Positions 19,541-28,148 of a stretch of DNA of 64,000 nt are shown in pieces (position 1 is the stretch's first letter; every line of letters begins with the position of its first letter). The stretch is from an uncultured Chloroflexales bacterium (lineage in GTDB: Bacteria; Chloroflexota; Chloroflexia; Chloroflexales; Chloroflexaceae): assembly GCA_937918935.1 (NCBI GenBank), contig CAKZSI010000017.1, positions 27,656 to 91,655 on the forward strand, in the 5' to 3' direction. A program made the translations under genes and the position numbers. Under the pieces are notes generated by a model, which did no database searches, was not told where the DNA came from, and saw nothing but the letters and a program-made list of their open reading frames with translations.

Positions 19541-21475
19541 ATGGCCGAGATCCGCGACGTTGCGCTGCCGAACACCTCGGACGTGTACCGGCCCAGCGAC
19601 GCTATCGTCGAGAACTCGAACGTCATGGCGTACGCCCGCTCCAGGGGCTTAAGCAGCTATGAAGAACTCCATCAGTGGACGCTCGATAACAATGAGCAGT
19701 TCTGGGCAGACATGGCGTCTGAACTGGAGTGGTACCAGCCCTGGGAGAAAGTGCTCGACGATAGCAATAAGCCCTTCTTCAAGTGGTTCACCGGGGCCAA
19801 AACCAACATCGTCCACAACGCCATCGATCGCCACGCGGCCTCCTGGCGCAAGAACAAGCTCGCCATGGTCTGGGAAGGCGAAGATGGCACCCAGCGCACG
19901 TTCTCCTACCACGCGCTGAACCGCGAGGTCAGCAAGATGGCGAACGTGCTCAAGAGCGTTGGCGTGAAGAAGGGCGACATCGTCACCATCTATCTACCCC
20001 GCATCCCTGAACTGCCGATGATGATGCTGGCATGCGCCAAGATAGGCGCAGCGCACTCGGTGGTCTACGGCGGTTTCTCCGAAGCGGCCCTGGCCGACCG
20101 CCTGGCCGACGCCCAGAGCAAGGTGCTGGTCACCGCCGATGGCGGCTTTATGCGCGGCAAGATCGTTGAGCTCAAGAAAATCGCCGATGAGGCCATGGCC
20201 CGCACTCCCACGGTGCAGACATGCCTGGTGGTCAAGCGCACGGGCCATACCATCAACATGGAAATCGGGCGTGACCTCTGGCTCCACGAGTTGATGGGCC
20301 TGCCCATCGCCGCCGCCGAGTGCCCCACCGAGGTGATGGACGCCGAGGATCCCCTGTTCATCCTCTATACCTCGGGAACGACCGGCAAGCCCAAGGGTGT
20401 GGTGCATACCCACGGCGGCTATATGGTCGGCATCTATGCCACCTTGAAGATGGTCTTCGACATCAAAGAAGAGGACCGCTACTGGTGCGCCGCCGACCCG
20501 GGCTGGATTACCGGCCATAGCTATATCGTCTACGCCCCCCTGATCACCGGCGCCACGTCGTTCATGTACGAGGGCGCGCCGAATTACCCCTTCCCCGACC
20601 GCTGGTGGTCGCTGGTGTCGAAACACTCGATCAGCATTCTCTACACCGCCCCTACCGCCATTCGCGGCCTGATGCGCTTCGGCGAGGCATGGCCCTCGCG
20701 CCACGATCTGAGCAGCCTGCGACTGCTTGGCTCGGTGGGCGAGCCGATCAACCCCGAAGCCTGGAAGTGGTTCTACAGCGTCATCGGCAAGGAGCGCTGC
20801 CCGATCATGGATACCTGGTGGCAGACGGAGACGGGGATGTTCATGATTACCCCTACTCCGGTCGTGCCGCTGAAACCTGGCAGCGCCACCCGGCCCTTCC
20901 TCGGCATCGAGGCCGACGTGGTGCACGAGGATGGCACCCCCTGTAGCCCTAACGAGGACGGCCTGCTGGTGATCAAGCGCCCCTGGCCCGCAATGATGCG
21001 CACCATCCTCAATGACCCGCAACGGTATGTGGATACCTACTGGACGCGCATCCCCGGAGTGTATGCGGCCGGTGATAGCGCGCGCAAGGATGAGGATGGC
21101 TACATCTGGGTGATCGGGCGCCTCGACGATGTGATCAAGGTCTCGGGCTACCGCCTGGGCACGGCGGAGGTGGAGAGCGCCCTGGTGAGCCATCCGGCAG
21201 TGGCCGAGGCTGCGGCCATCGGGCTGCCCCACGAGGTCAAGGGTAATGCCATTCACGCCTTCGTGATCCTGCGGGCTGGCTTCGACGGCAGTCCAAAGCT
21301 CGAGGAGGAACTACGCGCCCACGTGGGCCACGAGCTTGGCCCCATTGCCCGGCCCGATGCGATCACGTTCGTCAGCGTGCTGCCTAAGACGCGCTCGGGC
21401 AAGATTATGCGCCGCGTGCTCAAGGCGCGCGCCCAGGGCCTCCCCGAGGGCGATATCTCCACCCTTGAGGAGTAG
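19541..21475 (+). CDS. acsA: Acetyl-CoA synthetase (AMP-forming)
   Basis: Converts acetate, ATP and CoA to acetyl-CoA, AMP and pyrophosphate. A strong AAGGAGG 7 nt before ATG 19541 sets the start, giving 644 residues, the normal family length. Motifs: VYGGFSEAALADR, YTSGTTGKPKGVVHTHGG, DTWWQTETGMFMITP, AAGDSARKDEDGYIWVIGRLDD, and PKTRSGKIMRRVLKA with the acetylatable lysine. It shares its architecture and the last motif with the preceding ligase, so the two are paralogues. Likely controlled by lysine acetylation as in other Acs enzymes (family knowledge). A 12-bp hairpin follows the gene. Confidence 0.92.
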   Translation: MAEIRDVALPNTSDVYRPSDAIVENSNVMAYARSRGLSSYEELHQWTLDNNEQFWADMASELEWYQPWEKVLDDSNKPFFKWFTGAKTNIVHNAIDRHAASWRKNKLAMVWEGEDGTQRTFSYHALNREVSKMANVLKSVGVKKGDIVTIYLPRIPELPMMMLACAKIGAAHSVVYGGFSEAALADRLADAQSKVLVTADGGFMRGKIVELKKIADEAMARTPTVQTCLVVKRTGHTINMEIGRDLWLHELMGLPIAAAECPTEVMDAEDPLFILYTSGTTGKPKGVVHTHGGYMVGIYATLKMVFDIKEEDRYWCAADPGWITGHSYIVYAPLITGATSFMYEGAPNYPFPDRWWSLVSKHSISILYTAPTAIRGLMRFGEAWPSRHDLSSLRLLGSVGEPINPEAWKWFYSVIGKERCPIMDTWWQTETGMFMITPTPVVPLKPGSATRPFLGIEADVVHEDGTPCSPNEDGLLVIKRPWPAMMRTILNDPQRYVDTYWTRIPGVYAAGDSARKDEDGYIWVIGRLDDVIKVSGYRLGTAEVESALVSHPAVAEAAAIGLPHEVKGNAIHAFVILRAGFDGSPKLEEELRAHVGHELGPIARPDAITFVSVLPKTRSGKIMRRVLKARAQGLPEGDISTLEE

Positions 21476-21486
21476 GCCATACCAAC

Positions 21487-21514
21487 GTGGCGCCACCCCT
21501 GCGGGTGGCGCCAC
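21487..21514. terminator. 12-bp perfect hairpin between convergent acsA and the HD-CHAD gene
   Basis: GTGGCGCCACCC (21487-21498), loop CTGC, GGGTGGCGCCAC (21503-21514). It lies 11 nt after acsA and 70 nt from the end of the convergent gene. No T-run on either side. A bidirectional transcript-end structure is the simplest reading. Confidence 0.6.
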
Positions 21515-21584
21515 CCTCTAGAGTACCCTCCAGGTTATGTAATGTAGCACAACGGGTTGCAGGGTTGGGCTACAAAGCCTTTCC

Positions 21585-23189
21585 TCACCACAGACCGACC
21601 AGACACGCCGCCAGGTCGCGCCGGTAGTCCAGACCGGTGAGCTTTTCCCAGCGGGCGGGTAGATCGGCGCCGAGTTGCGCGGCCTGCTGCTCACGCAGCG
21701 CCAGGTAGGCCGCCACAGCAGGGCCAGCCCGCGGATCATCGGCGTGGGGCGCCAGCAGGTGCCGGGCCACGCTGATGTCGTTGAGCACCCCCAGGTGATC
21801 CTGAAAGGCCATCAGTGGCTTTATGACCTCGTCGGCCCGGGGGCCGAGGGTCTCGGCGAAGAACTCGAGCACGTAGCGCAGGCGCTTGCCATCGATGCGC
21901 ATCGCATGCAGTTCTGCGGTATCCTCAGGCAGGCCGCCATGATCGTGTGCGCGCAGGATCTCGTAGTGGCGCCAGATGGTGCTGCCGGCAAGATCACACA
22001 CCCGCGGCCGGTCGTCCCAGCCATCAGGTTCGTTCATCAGCGTGGCGAACTCGCGCAAGAACTCGGCATAGGCATCGCTTTCCAGAAAGGCGATCAGGGC
22101 CGTGAAGGCTTTGTCGCGATCCTCGTGGAGCCGCTCGTTCAGCGCCGCGACAGCGGGCTGCGCTTCTTCCGGCAAGGCCGGCGCCCGCTCGGCGAGGTCG
22201 GCCAGCAGCACGTCGCGGTCACGCACCGGCCCGGCGACGCCTGCCAGCCGCCTCAGGCCCTTGCCGTAGGCGCGCAGGCCGCCCGGCGCAAAGATCGGGG
22301 TCAACAATCGCAGGGTGGCGCGCAGGCGGCGGGTGGCAACGCGCAGATCGTGCACCGACTCGATGGGCGCGTCGGCGCGCACCTGGCGCTCGGCCAGACG
22401 CAGACGGCGCAAGTGGCGGCGCAGTAGCACCCGCCCCAGTTCAGCCAGGGGCGCCTCGGGGTCGGCGTACCAGGGATCGAGAACGCCAGCTTCCTCCTCC
22501 GCTTCGCCAACAGGTGAACCGTCGGGTGTTTCCGATTCTGGCGCAATGGTCGCTTCGGCTTCTTCCACGTCGCCAGCGGCCGGACCATCGGGCGATCCAG
22601 GGGCTGGTGAAGCGGTGGCTTCGGCGCCCTCCACCTGCGCCTGGAGCGATTCGCCAAAGACCTTGCGCCACAGATCGGCCTTGGCGATGGCGCGTGCCCC
22701 ATCCTCGGCGGCATAGGGGCCGCTCAGGATCAGTGTCAGGCCATCGCCGGCAGGAGTCACCGCCAGCAGGCGGGTGGTTTGCGACTGGCTGTAATCCAGG
22801 CCATCGGCCACGCGCAGGATGGCCGAGAGGCGCAGCGCGTCACGCTGCCCACGCCGGCCCAGGGCCAGGTAGGCCGGCTCAAGCTCGGGCCGCACCTTTT
22901 TGCGGTGAAAAGCGACCATACAGGCCACAATGGCGCGCTCGCGGGGCGAGAGATCGTCAATCCCCTGGTTCAGCACAATATCGCGCCCAACGAGGTGATG
23001 CTCCGGCGGGTCGGTGGTCATTCCGACATTGTGGAGCAGGGCGCCAATTTCGAGCAGGCGGCGCTGGGCGGGCAACAATTCGTAGCGTTCGGCCACAGCA
23101 TCGAAGAGCGCCAGCGCCAGATCGGCTACCTGGCGTGCATGGGCTACGTCAACGCGATAGGTCTCAAGGAGTTCCTCCACGTCTGGCAT
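21585..23189 (-). CDS. HD-domain plus CHAD-domain protein, polyphosphate-associated
   Basis: 534 residues. Residues 1-180 resemble the C-terminal HD-type domain of Ppx/GppA exopolyphosphatases (LEIGALLHNVGM, FHRKK, LRLSAILRVADGLDYSQS). Residues 185-235 are an acidic, Pro-rich linker. Residues 240-520 are a CHAD domain, with the basic helices RVATRRLRATLRLL and MRIDGKRLRYVLEFF. CHAD domains bind polyphosphate, so this protein probably acts on, or localises to, polyphosphate granules. The metal dyad reads H53-N54 instead of His-Asp, so the hydrolase activity is doubtful. Ribosome site AGGAG/AAAGGA upstream of ATG 23189. It follows the CYTH gene in the same direction. The role is inferred from domains. 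Confidence 0.82.
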   Translation of the reverse strand: MPDVEELLETYRVDVAHARQVADLALALFDAVAERYELLPAQRRLLEIGALLHNVGMTTDPPEHHLVGRDIVLNQGIDDLSPRERAIVACMVAFHRKKVRPELEPAYLALGRRGQRDALRLSAILRVADGLDYSQSQTTRLLAVTPAGDGLTLILSGPYAAEDGARAIAKADLWRKVFGESLQAQVEGAEATASPAPGSPDGPAAGDVEEAEATIAPESETPDGSPVGEAEEEAGVLDPWYADPEAPLAELGRVLLRRHLRRLRLAERQVRADAPIESVHDLRVATRRLRATLRLLTPIFAPGGLRAYGKGLRRLAGVAGPVRDRDVLLADLAERAPALPEEAQPAVAALNERLHEDRDKAFTALIAFLESDAYAEFLREFATLMNEPDGWDDRPRVCDLAGSTIWRHYEILRAHDHGGLPEDTAELHAMRIDGKRLRYVLEFFAETLGPRADEVIKPLMAFQDHLGVLNDISVARHLLAPHADDPRAGPAVAAYLALREQQAAQLGADLPARWEKLTGLDYRRDLAACLVGLW

Positions 23190-23276
23190 AGTCCTTTCTC
23201 CTGAGTTTCAACGAGGGTGAAAAAGGGTTTTCCCGCAGGGCGCGACTCTCCCAGATGCTCCCACGCAGGGCCTGTA

Positions 23277-23352
23277 GGCGATCATAGGATCGCCACACCC
23301 TGCTGGACCCTCCAGTCCGGCGGGCCGGGGTATGGGGAAACCCGGTTTTCCC
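23277..23352. repeat. Two hairpins in the CYTH/HD-CHAD gap
   Basis: GGCGATC (23277-23283) pairs with GATCGCC (23288-23294). Further on, GGGAAACCCGGTTTTCCC (23335-23352) is another member of the GGGAAACC/GGTTTCCC family, ending 4 nt before the CYTH stop. On the minus strand both lie between the CYTH stop and the HD-CHAD start, so they could attenuate read-through. Confidence 0.5.
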
Positions 23353-23356
23353 ATCC

Positions 23357-23959
23357 TCACAGCGCGAGGGCGCGCTCCAGTTTGCTGCGCAGCTCGGGTG
23401 TCAGGGCGACGAGGGCCGCCAGTTCGCGGGCCAGGGCGCTCAGATCGGCGGCTGTCCCGGCCTCGCGCAGTTCGATTTCAACCTCGGTAAAGGGGCGCTC
23501 GCGGGCGCCGGATCGCATGACGCCGCGGTCGAGGCAGAGTTCGGCGACCGGGACGCCGTCCCGCATGATATGCAGCACGCGCCGCTCGGTGCGGATCACC
23601 ACCCGCGGCAGCAGCGGCGCGCCACCGGTAAGGGCAAGCGCCAGATCGCGCGCGACGCCATGGGGCCAGGTCTGCGGATCGGGGTTGGCGCCGGGGAACT
23701 CGAACTCGGCCCGGCGATGCACGCCATCGTGACCGACATCAGCGGGACCCTTGAGGGTGATCAGTGAGCGTTCGCCGATCCGTCGCACCCGCAGGCCGTG
23801 GCGCGCGGCAGTAAGACGCCCGTCGGCAGTATCATAATAGGTGTTTTCTTGTAGTTCTGGCGCCGATGCCGGCGCGACTGTGTACGCGCCCAGTTGCTTG
23901 ATAGTGGCAAGGATTTCCAGATCAGCGCCGCTCACGGTGTATTTGGCTTCGATTTCCAT
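23357..23959 (-). CDS. CYTH-domain triphosphate tunnel phosphatase
   Basis: 200 residues starting at ATG 23959. The start is chosen because the diagnostic ExExK motif then lies at the N-terminus (E2-I-E4-A-K6), as in all CYTH enzymes; there is no strong ribosome site. Further tunnel residues: the YYDTADGRL strand, LRVRRIGERSLITLKGP, AEFEFP, and FTEVEIEL. The family hydrolyses inorganic triphosphate or triphosphorylated nucleotides with a divalent metal. With a CHAD protein encoded next to it, a function in tripolyphosphate or polyphosphate turnover is most likely; thiamine triphosphate or adenylate cyclase activity cannot be excluded. In many bacteria CYTH and CHAD are fused in one protein; here they are neighbouring genes. 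Confidence 0.85.
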   Translation of the reverse strand: MEIEAKYTVSGADLEILATIKQLGAYTVAPASAPELQENTYYDTADGRLTAARHGLRVRRIGERSLITLKGPADVGHDGVHRRAEFEFPGANPDPQTWPHGVARDLALALTGGAPLLPRVVIRTERRVLHIMRDGVPVAELCLDRGVMRSGARERPFTEVEIELREAGTAADLSALARELAALVALTPELRSKLERALAL

Positions 23960-24129
23960 TGGTTCAACTAGTATGTGTATTGGCGTCAGGACGCCGGCTT
24001 TCCTCAAGAAAAACGCTTCAGAAAGAGCAGCGCCCTCCAGCCCTTCCCACCGTGCGGGCGACACTGGCTGGATCGTCCTGAGAGGGCGCGGCCCCCGAAA
24101 CTCTGACGGTACGGGGGCGTACCAGGGCC

Positions 24130-25848
24130 TCACCGGGCAGGTGAAGCGGCCGCGGCGAAGGCCCGGAACTGCCGGATTACCCCATCGGGGTCGAGCGCGG
24201 CGCGGGTAGTGGCGGTCACACTGAAGTATACATCAACCCGCTCGCCACTGGCCTTGCCACGGAAATGCACCCCGTAGACACCGGGCAGCGAATCGGGCTG
24301 GATCTGCAGGTCGAGGGGCGAGCTGTAGCCAACACGGCCCTGATTATCGGCGACGGGCGTATCGGGGAACAGCACGTAGGCGCCCGAGGGATCGGTAATC
24401 CAGAACTCCAGCGGCTCGCCGGGACGCAGCCCTTCGCCGCGGATCTGCACGACCCCGCCCGGTTGGGCATCGGGCGGCGTGGCGCTGCCGCGATTGTTAT
24501 CGGGCATCGGCGTCCCCGGCCCCGCCACAAAGTCGCGGGTCAGACTGAAGGCCGCGGCCACGGTCACCCCGCTGCGCTGCCCACGGGCCACGGCGGAATA
24601 CACCCCTTCAGCCAACCCGCCGGTGCTTACAGTAACCTGCGCCGTCGTCCCATCACGGCGCACCTGAGCGGGATCGATCGGCGCGGAGCGCCCGGTCGGT
24701 CCGGTGATCCATGCGCTCACCTCTTCACCGGACTGGAAGCCGCGAGCCAGGAGCGTAAAGGTCGCACCAGGCGGCGCGGCGAGCGGAACAATAAACCCAT
24801 CGCCCTGTCGGCCAAGCTGATCGTGCGCAACACGGCCCAGGCGGCCGGGATCGCCCACGGGCGCGATACGGGTGACGCGGAAGTAGCCGACGGCCTCGCG
24901 CCCGCTGCTGACGCCGCGGGCATTGAAGGACCAGACGCCCTCGGCGGCATTCTGGTCGGCGGTGAAGGTGACATTCTGGCCCTCGATCGTGCCCCGGTTA
25001 TCGGCGGTAGCCTGGGCGCCAGCGTCGAAGGTGGCCTGATTGGGCGCGGTAACCCAGATGCCCACGCGCTCGCCAGCGACGAACCCGCTGGCGGTGAGCA
25101 GGAAGGTCGTGCCGGGCGGCCCGATCTCCGGCGTCACTCGCGCATTGATGCTGCGCGGCAGGGGCGGAAACGGCGTCGGCGCGGGAAGCGGAGGGGTCGC
25201 AGTCGGACCCTGGGGCGGCGCAGGCGCCTGAAGCGCCGGGGGTGCCAGGCGGCGCCCGAGGTTGCTGATCAGCACCCGGCGACCAGGGGCAAACTCGGGC
25301 CAGTACTCAAAGCGCGCCTTCTCGAAGTACTGCACCGTGTGCCAGCGACCGCTCTCGAGTTGTTCCTGAATCTCATTGCTGATGGGGAAGCCGAAAATCC
25401 GCTCGGCGCCGCGGGTTTCCCAGATCTCCTTAAAGCCGTATTGAATGATGGTCTGGGTCTGAGGAATGTAGCGGCGGTCAGCAGTGTTCTGGATGGGCGG
25501 CGACTTGGGGAAGATCCGTCCCTGGGTGAACTCCAGGCCCAGGTTGCCCAGTTCCACCACCGGCGTGCTGCCACCCTGAGCCAGTTCAAAACGCGCCCGC
25601 TCGAACCACTGCGTAATGCGGCCATTGGGAGCAGTGAACTCCTCGGTGATGGGAAAACCAAAGATCTCAACGTCGCCATTGGCTTCCCAGAACACGCGAA
25701 AGGCCCCGCGCAGGGTATGCTGGGTCTCGGGGAAGAAGTGCACGTCGGATTGGGCCCGGAGCGCGGGCAGGCTCCCCAGTAGCAGGGCCAGCGCCAGCAC
25801 CACACCCGCCAGGGGCGCGGCCAGGCGGTGTAGCGGTCGTGCAGCCAT
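24130..25848 (-). CDS. Secreted LGFP-repeat protein with three Ig-like domains
   Basis: 572 residues. Signal peptide 1-32 (hydrophobic VVLALALLLG, Ala-rich end LRA). Two repeats of about 85 residues each carry an FGFPI motif: EIFGFPITEEF near residue 62 and RIFGFPISNEI near 148, each followed by WFERARFE or YFEKARFEYWP. This is the LGFP-type repeat seen in many secreted actinobacterial and chloroflexal proteins. A Pro-rich linker (about 210-235) leads to three beta-sandwich-like repeats with PPGTTFLLTASGF, PPGATFTLLARGF and QPGGVVQIRGEGL. No enzyme motif. AAGGAGG sits 5 nt before the ATG. It is probably a cell-envelope binding or adhesive protein (inference). Confidence 0.72.
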   Translation of the reverse strand: MAARPLHRLAAPLAGVVLALALLLGSLPALRAQSDVHFFPETQHTLRGAFRVFWEANGDVEIFGFPITEEFTAPNGRITQWFERARFELAQGGSTPVVELGNLGLEFTQGRIFPKSPPIQNTADRRYIPQTQTIIQYGFKEIWETRGAERIFGFPISNEIQEQLESGRWHTVQYFEKARFEYWPEFAPGRRVLISNLGRRLAPPALQAPAPPQGPTATPPLPAPTPFPPLPRSINARVTPEIGPPGTTFLLTASGFVAGERVGIWVTAPNQATFDAGAQATADNRGTIEGQNVTFTADQNAAEGVWSFNARGVSSGREAVGYFRVTRIAPVGDPGRLGRVAHDQLGRQGDGFIVPLAAPPGATFTLLARGFQSGEEVSAWITGPTGRSAPIDPAQVRRDGTTAQVTVSTGGLAEGVYSAVARGQRSGVTVAAAFSLTRDFVAGPGTPMPDNNRGSATPPDAQPGGVVQIRGEGLRPGEPLEFWITDPSGAYVLFPDTPVADNQGRVGYSSPLDLQIQPDSLPGVYGVHFRGKASGERVDVYFSVTATTRAALDPDGVIRQFRAFAAAASPAR

Positions 25849-26259
25849 GCGGTCCTCCTTCTATCAGGCGCGGTTCCAGAGACGGGGTCAACCGTGGCGG
25901 GGGGGCCGGCAGGCGCGCCCGAACATCCGCGACGTGATCCCGTGAAGACCAGCGAGGTGACCCACGACAGGGTCCCGGGGTTCCCTGACTGCCTCCTATG
26001 GACTGTAAGAGCAGTTTTCGTGGAAGGGCTACACCCCCCCAATTTTACGAATGATTCGCGATCCTGGGCTTTATGATAGTCTTTTTCCGTATGATCTGTC
26101 AAGCAGGCAAGCGTGTGCAGGGCTTGAGCAACGTTCGTCTCCCACGGCGGCGCAGGGGAGTGCCAGGATGCCCCGGTTTGCGGCGACAGTATGCCCATTG
26201 CGTATCGCACGGCGCGTTCGGGCGGTGTATGGACAGAGAGGAACATCGCGGAGAGAGAG
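25849..26259. other. Divergent intergenic region upstream of comEC (411 bp)
   Basis: No gene that I can support. The left half is GC-rich; the right half (26040-26100) is AT-rich with two TATGAT hexamers at 26072 and 26090 on the plus strand. Neither has a matching -35 at proper spacing. Promoters for both flanking genes presumably lie here. Confidence 0.4.
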
Positions 26260-27783
26260 ATGCTCATCCGTCTGGCGCTGGCCTGGATGCTGGGGATCGT
26301 TGTTGCGGAGCAGGCCCGCCCCGCGACGGGATGGCTCTGGGCCGGCGCGGGGGCGAGTTTGCTCGCGGCACTGGCGCTGCACGGCGAGCGGCGGCAGCGG
26401 ATGCGCCTGGCGGCCCTGATGCTGCTGTGCGCCACGCTGGGTGGACTTCGCTACCTGAGCACACTGCCAACTCTGGGGCCGCAGAGTGTCACCAGCCTGG
26501 TGGAGCAGGGTGAGGTGACGCTCACCGGCAGCGTGGCCGGCGAGCCGCGCCGCAACGAGGAGCAACAGCGTGTAACCCTGCGGGTCGAAACGGCCACAGT
26601 GGCCGGGCGGACGGCGGCCTACGAGGGCCAGGTGCTGGTGGTCTTGCCGCCCTACCCGACCTATGGCTACGGCGATCGGCTCCAGGTTCGGGGCGAACTG
26701 CGCCGGCCGCGACCCGCCGAACGACCCGGCGAGTTCGATTACCGGGCCTACCTGGCCCACCGGGGCATCTTCGTCATGCTGACCGGGCCAGAAGAGGCGC
26801 ACCAGATGCCGGGCAGGCGCGGGCTGGCGCCGCTGGCGGCGGTGCTCGCCTTTCGCGCCCATTGCCAGGCAATTCTGCTACGCTCCTTGCCCGAACCACA
26901 GGCCGCTCTGGCCATCGGCGTAGTGCTGGGCATTCAGTCGAGCATTCCCGATGAAGTGTACCGAACCTTTTCGATCACCGGCACGAGCCACATCCTGGTC
27001 GTCTCAGGATGGAACTTCACGATTGTTGCGGGAATGCTGGGGGCGCTGGCAACGCGCCTGCGTCTGGGGCGCGGGGCGACCCTGGCGCTGGCGCTGGTCG
27101 TAATGTGGGTCTATGCCGTCTTTACGGGGGCCTCGGCGGCGGTGCTGCGGGCGGCGGCGATGGCGAGCCTGGCAGCCATCGCCCGCGCCACCGACCGGAG
27201 CACCGAGCCATGGCATCTGCTTTTTGGCGCCTGCTGGCTGATCAGCCTGGCGGACCCGCACACGCTCTGGGATCTGGGCTTCCAACTCTCGGCGCTGGCG
27301 ACGGCCAGTCTCTTCGCCTATGGCGCGCCAGTGGCGGCGTGGTTTAACCAGCGCCAGCCCTTCAACTGGCCGGTCATGGCCCCGGTGACGGAGGCCCTGG
27401 TGGCCACCTTCGCGGCGCAGGTGCTCACGCTGCCGCTGATCCTCTACACCTTTGGCAACCTCTCGCTGGTGGCGCCGCTGGCCAATGTGGTCATCGTGCC
27501 GGTAGTGCCGTTCGCGATGGGCCTGGGGGCAATCACGCTGCTGGGCGGCCTGGTGTGGCTGCCGCTGGGGCAATGTCTGGCGCCGGGGGCCTGGCTGCCA
27601 CTGACGTGGATTGCCGAAGGAGCGCGCCTGCTCGCTGCGCCGCGCTGGGCCAGCGCGCAAATGCCCCCTTTTCCCCTGTGGATGCTCATCGTCTGGTACC
27701 TGCTGATTGCCCTGCACTGGTGGAGAAGCCGATTTCCAGGAGAGCCTTGCCCTCCCGAAACTTCCCATCAGGCAGAGGCGTAG
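26260..27783 (+). CDS. comEC: ComEC/Rec2-type DNA-uptake channel, short form
   Basis: Inner-membrane channel for single-stranded DNA during natural transformation. 507 residues from ATG 26260, preceded by GGAGAGAGAG; longer in-frame starts are not supported. N-terminal hydrophobic helices, then the soluble OB-like domain (residues 85-185) ending PGEFDYRAYLAHRGI, a ComEC hallmark. The Competence domain follows, with LGIQSSIPDEVYRTFSITGTSHILVVSGWN (seen as GTSHILVVSGWN), WDLGFQLSALATASL and PLANVVIVPVV. The C-terminal metallo-beta-lactamase domain of full-length ComEC is absent and no separate gene for it lies nearby. No other competence genes are visible. Confidence 0.85.
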   Translation: MLIRLALAWMLGIVVAEQARPATGWLWAGAGASLLAALALHGERRQRMRLAALMLLCATLGGLRYLSTLPTLGPQSVTSLVEQGEVTLTGSVAGEPRRNEEQQRVTLRVETATVAGRTAAYEGQVLVVLPPYPTYGYGDRLQVRGELRRPRPAERPGEFDYRAYLAHRGIFVMLTGPEEAHQMPGRRGLAPLAAVLAFRAHCQAILLRSLPEPQAALAIGVVLGIQSSIPDEVYRTFSITGTSHILVVSGWNFTIVAGMLGALATRLRLGRGATLALALVVMWVYAVFTGASAAVLRAAAMASLAAIARATDRSTEPWHLLFGACWLISLADPHTLWDLGFQLSALATASLFAYGAPVAAWFNQRQPFNWPVMAPVTEALVATFAAQVLTLPLILYTFGNLSLVAPLANVVIVPVVPFAMGLGAITLLGGLVWLPLGQCLAPGAWLPLTWIAEGARLLAAPRWASAQMPPFPLWMLIVWYLLIALHWWRSRFPGEPCPPETSHQAEA

Positions 27784-27823
27784 GAAAAGCAGGTTTCCCT
27801 TCGCCCCTTCAGGCGAGCAACGA

Positions 27824-27851
27824 TTGACAATACAACATTTTGAGGTATAAG
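27824..27851 (+). promoter_or_regulatory. Promoter P1 of an intergenic transcript
   Basis: TTGACA (27824-27829), 16-nt spacer, TATAAG (27846-27851), 41 nt after comEC and pointing away from it into a 900-nt stretch without a solid gene. The -35 is perfect and the -10 differs at one position. Confidence 0.65.
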
Positions 27852-27878
27852 TACAGTATATCTCTAATCTTTTTTTAC

Positions 27879-27907
27879 TTGATTGGGTGATCATAGCGGT
27901 GTATACT
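27879..27907 (+). promoter_or_regulatory. Promoter P2 of the same intergenic transcript
   Basis: TTGATT (27879-27884), 17-nt spacer, TATACT (27902-27907). Transcription would begin near 27914, just before the foldable segment 27915-28007. The -10 and discriminator (TATACTTAACGACGT) resemble those before the CinA-like gene (TATACTTGGCGACGT at 28688). Confidence 0.6.
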
Positions 27908-27913
27908 TAACGA

Positions 27914-28007
27914 CGTAACCCTGATTCAATACAGCAGTACCCCTCGTCGGCGTATTCGATAAGCATTGCTACACGAGAGGTTACCTGGGAGGGCAGCGTA
28001 CTCCCAG
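27914..28007 (+). ncRNA. Candidate structured RNA (leader or small RNA), unassigned
   Basis: Starts at the predicted start point of promoter P2. GTAACC (27915-27920) pairs with GGTTAC (27979-27984), closing a 70-nt domain; inside it CTCGT (27943-27947) pairs with ACGAG (27973-27977). Immediately after, CTGGGAG (27985-27991) pairs with CTCCCAG (28001-28007) around a 9-nt loop. I do not recognise a known RNA family (not tRNA, SRP RNA, tmRNA or a riboswitch I know). It could be a small RNA or the leader of the short reading frame at 28149. The pairing was found by eye, so moderate-to-low confidence. Confidence 0.4.
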
Positions 28008-28148
28008 ATGCTCATGTCTGCGAACGTACCAATGCGCCGCCAGAACGACGAGCAGACCTTATGTTGATGGGGGGGAAGGACTACCCCCCGCCGTTTTTCC
28101 CAGACCTTGCAGCAAGGAGAGATACCACAGCGCCACGGAGAACGTCGT

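Noticed and set aside
27914..28007. tRNA, tmRNA or SRP RNA in the intergenic locus
   Set aside because: No cloverleaf, no T-loop consensus, no tmRNA tag frame and no SRP apical loop.
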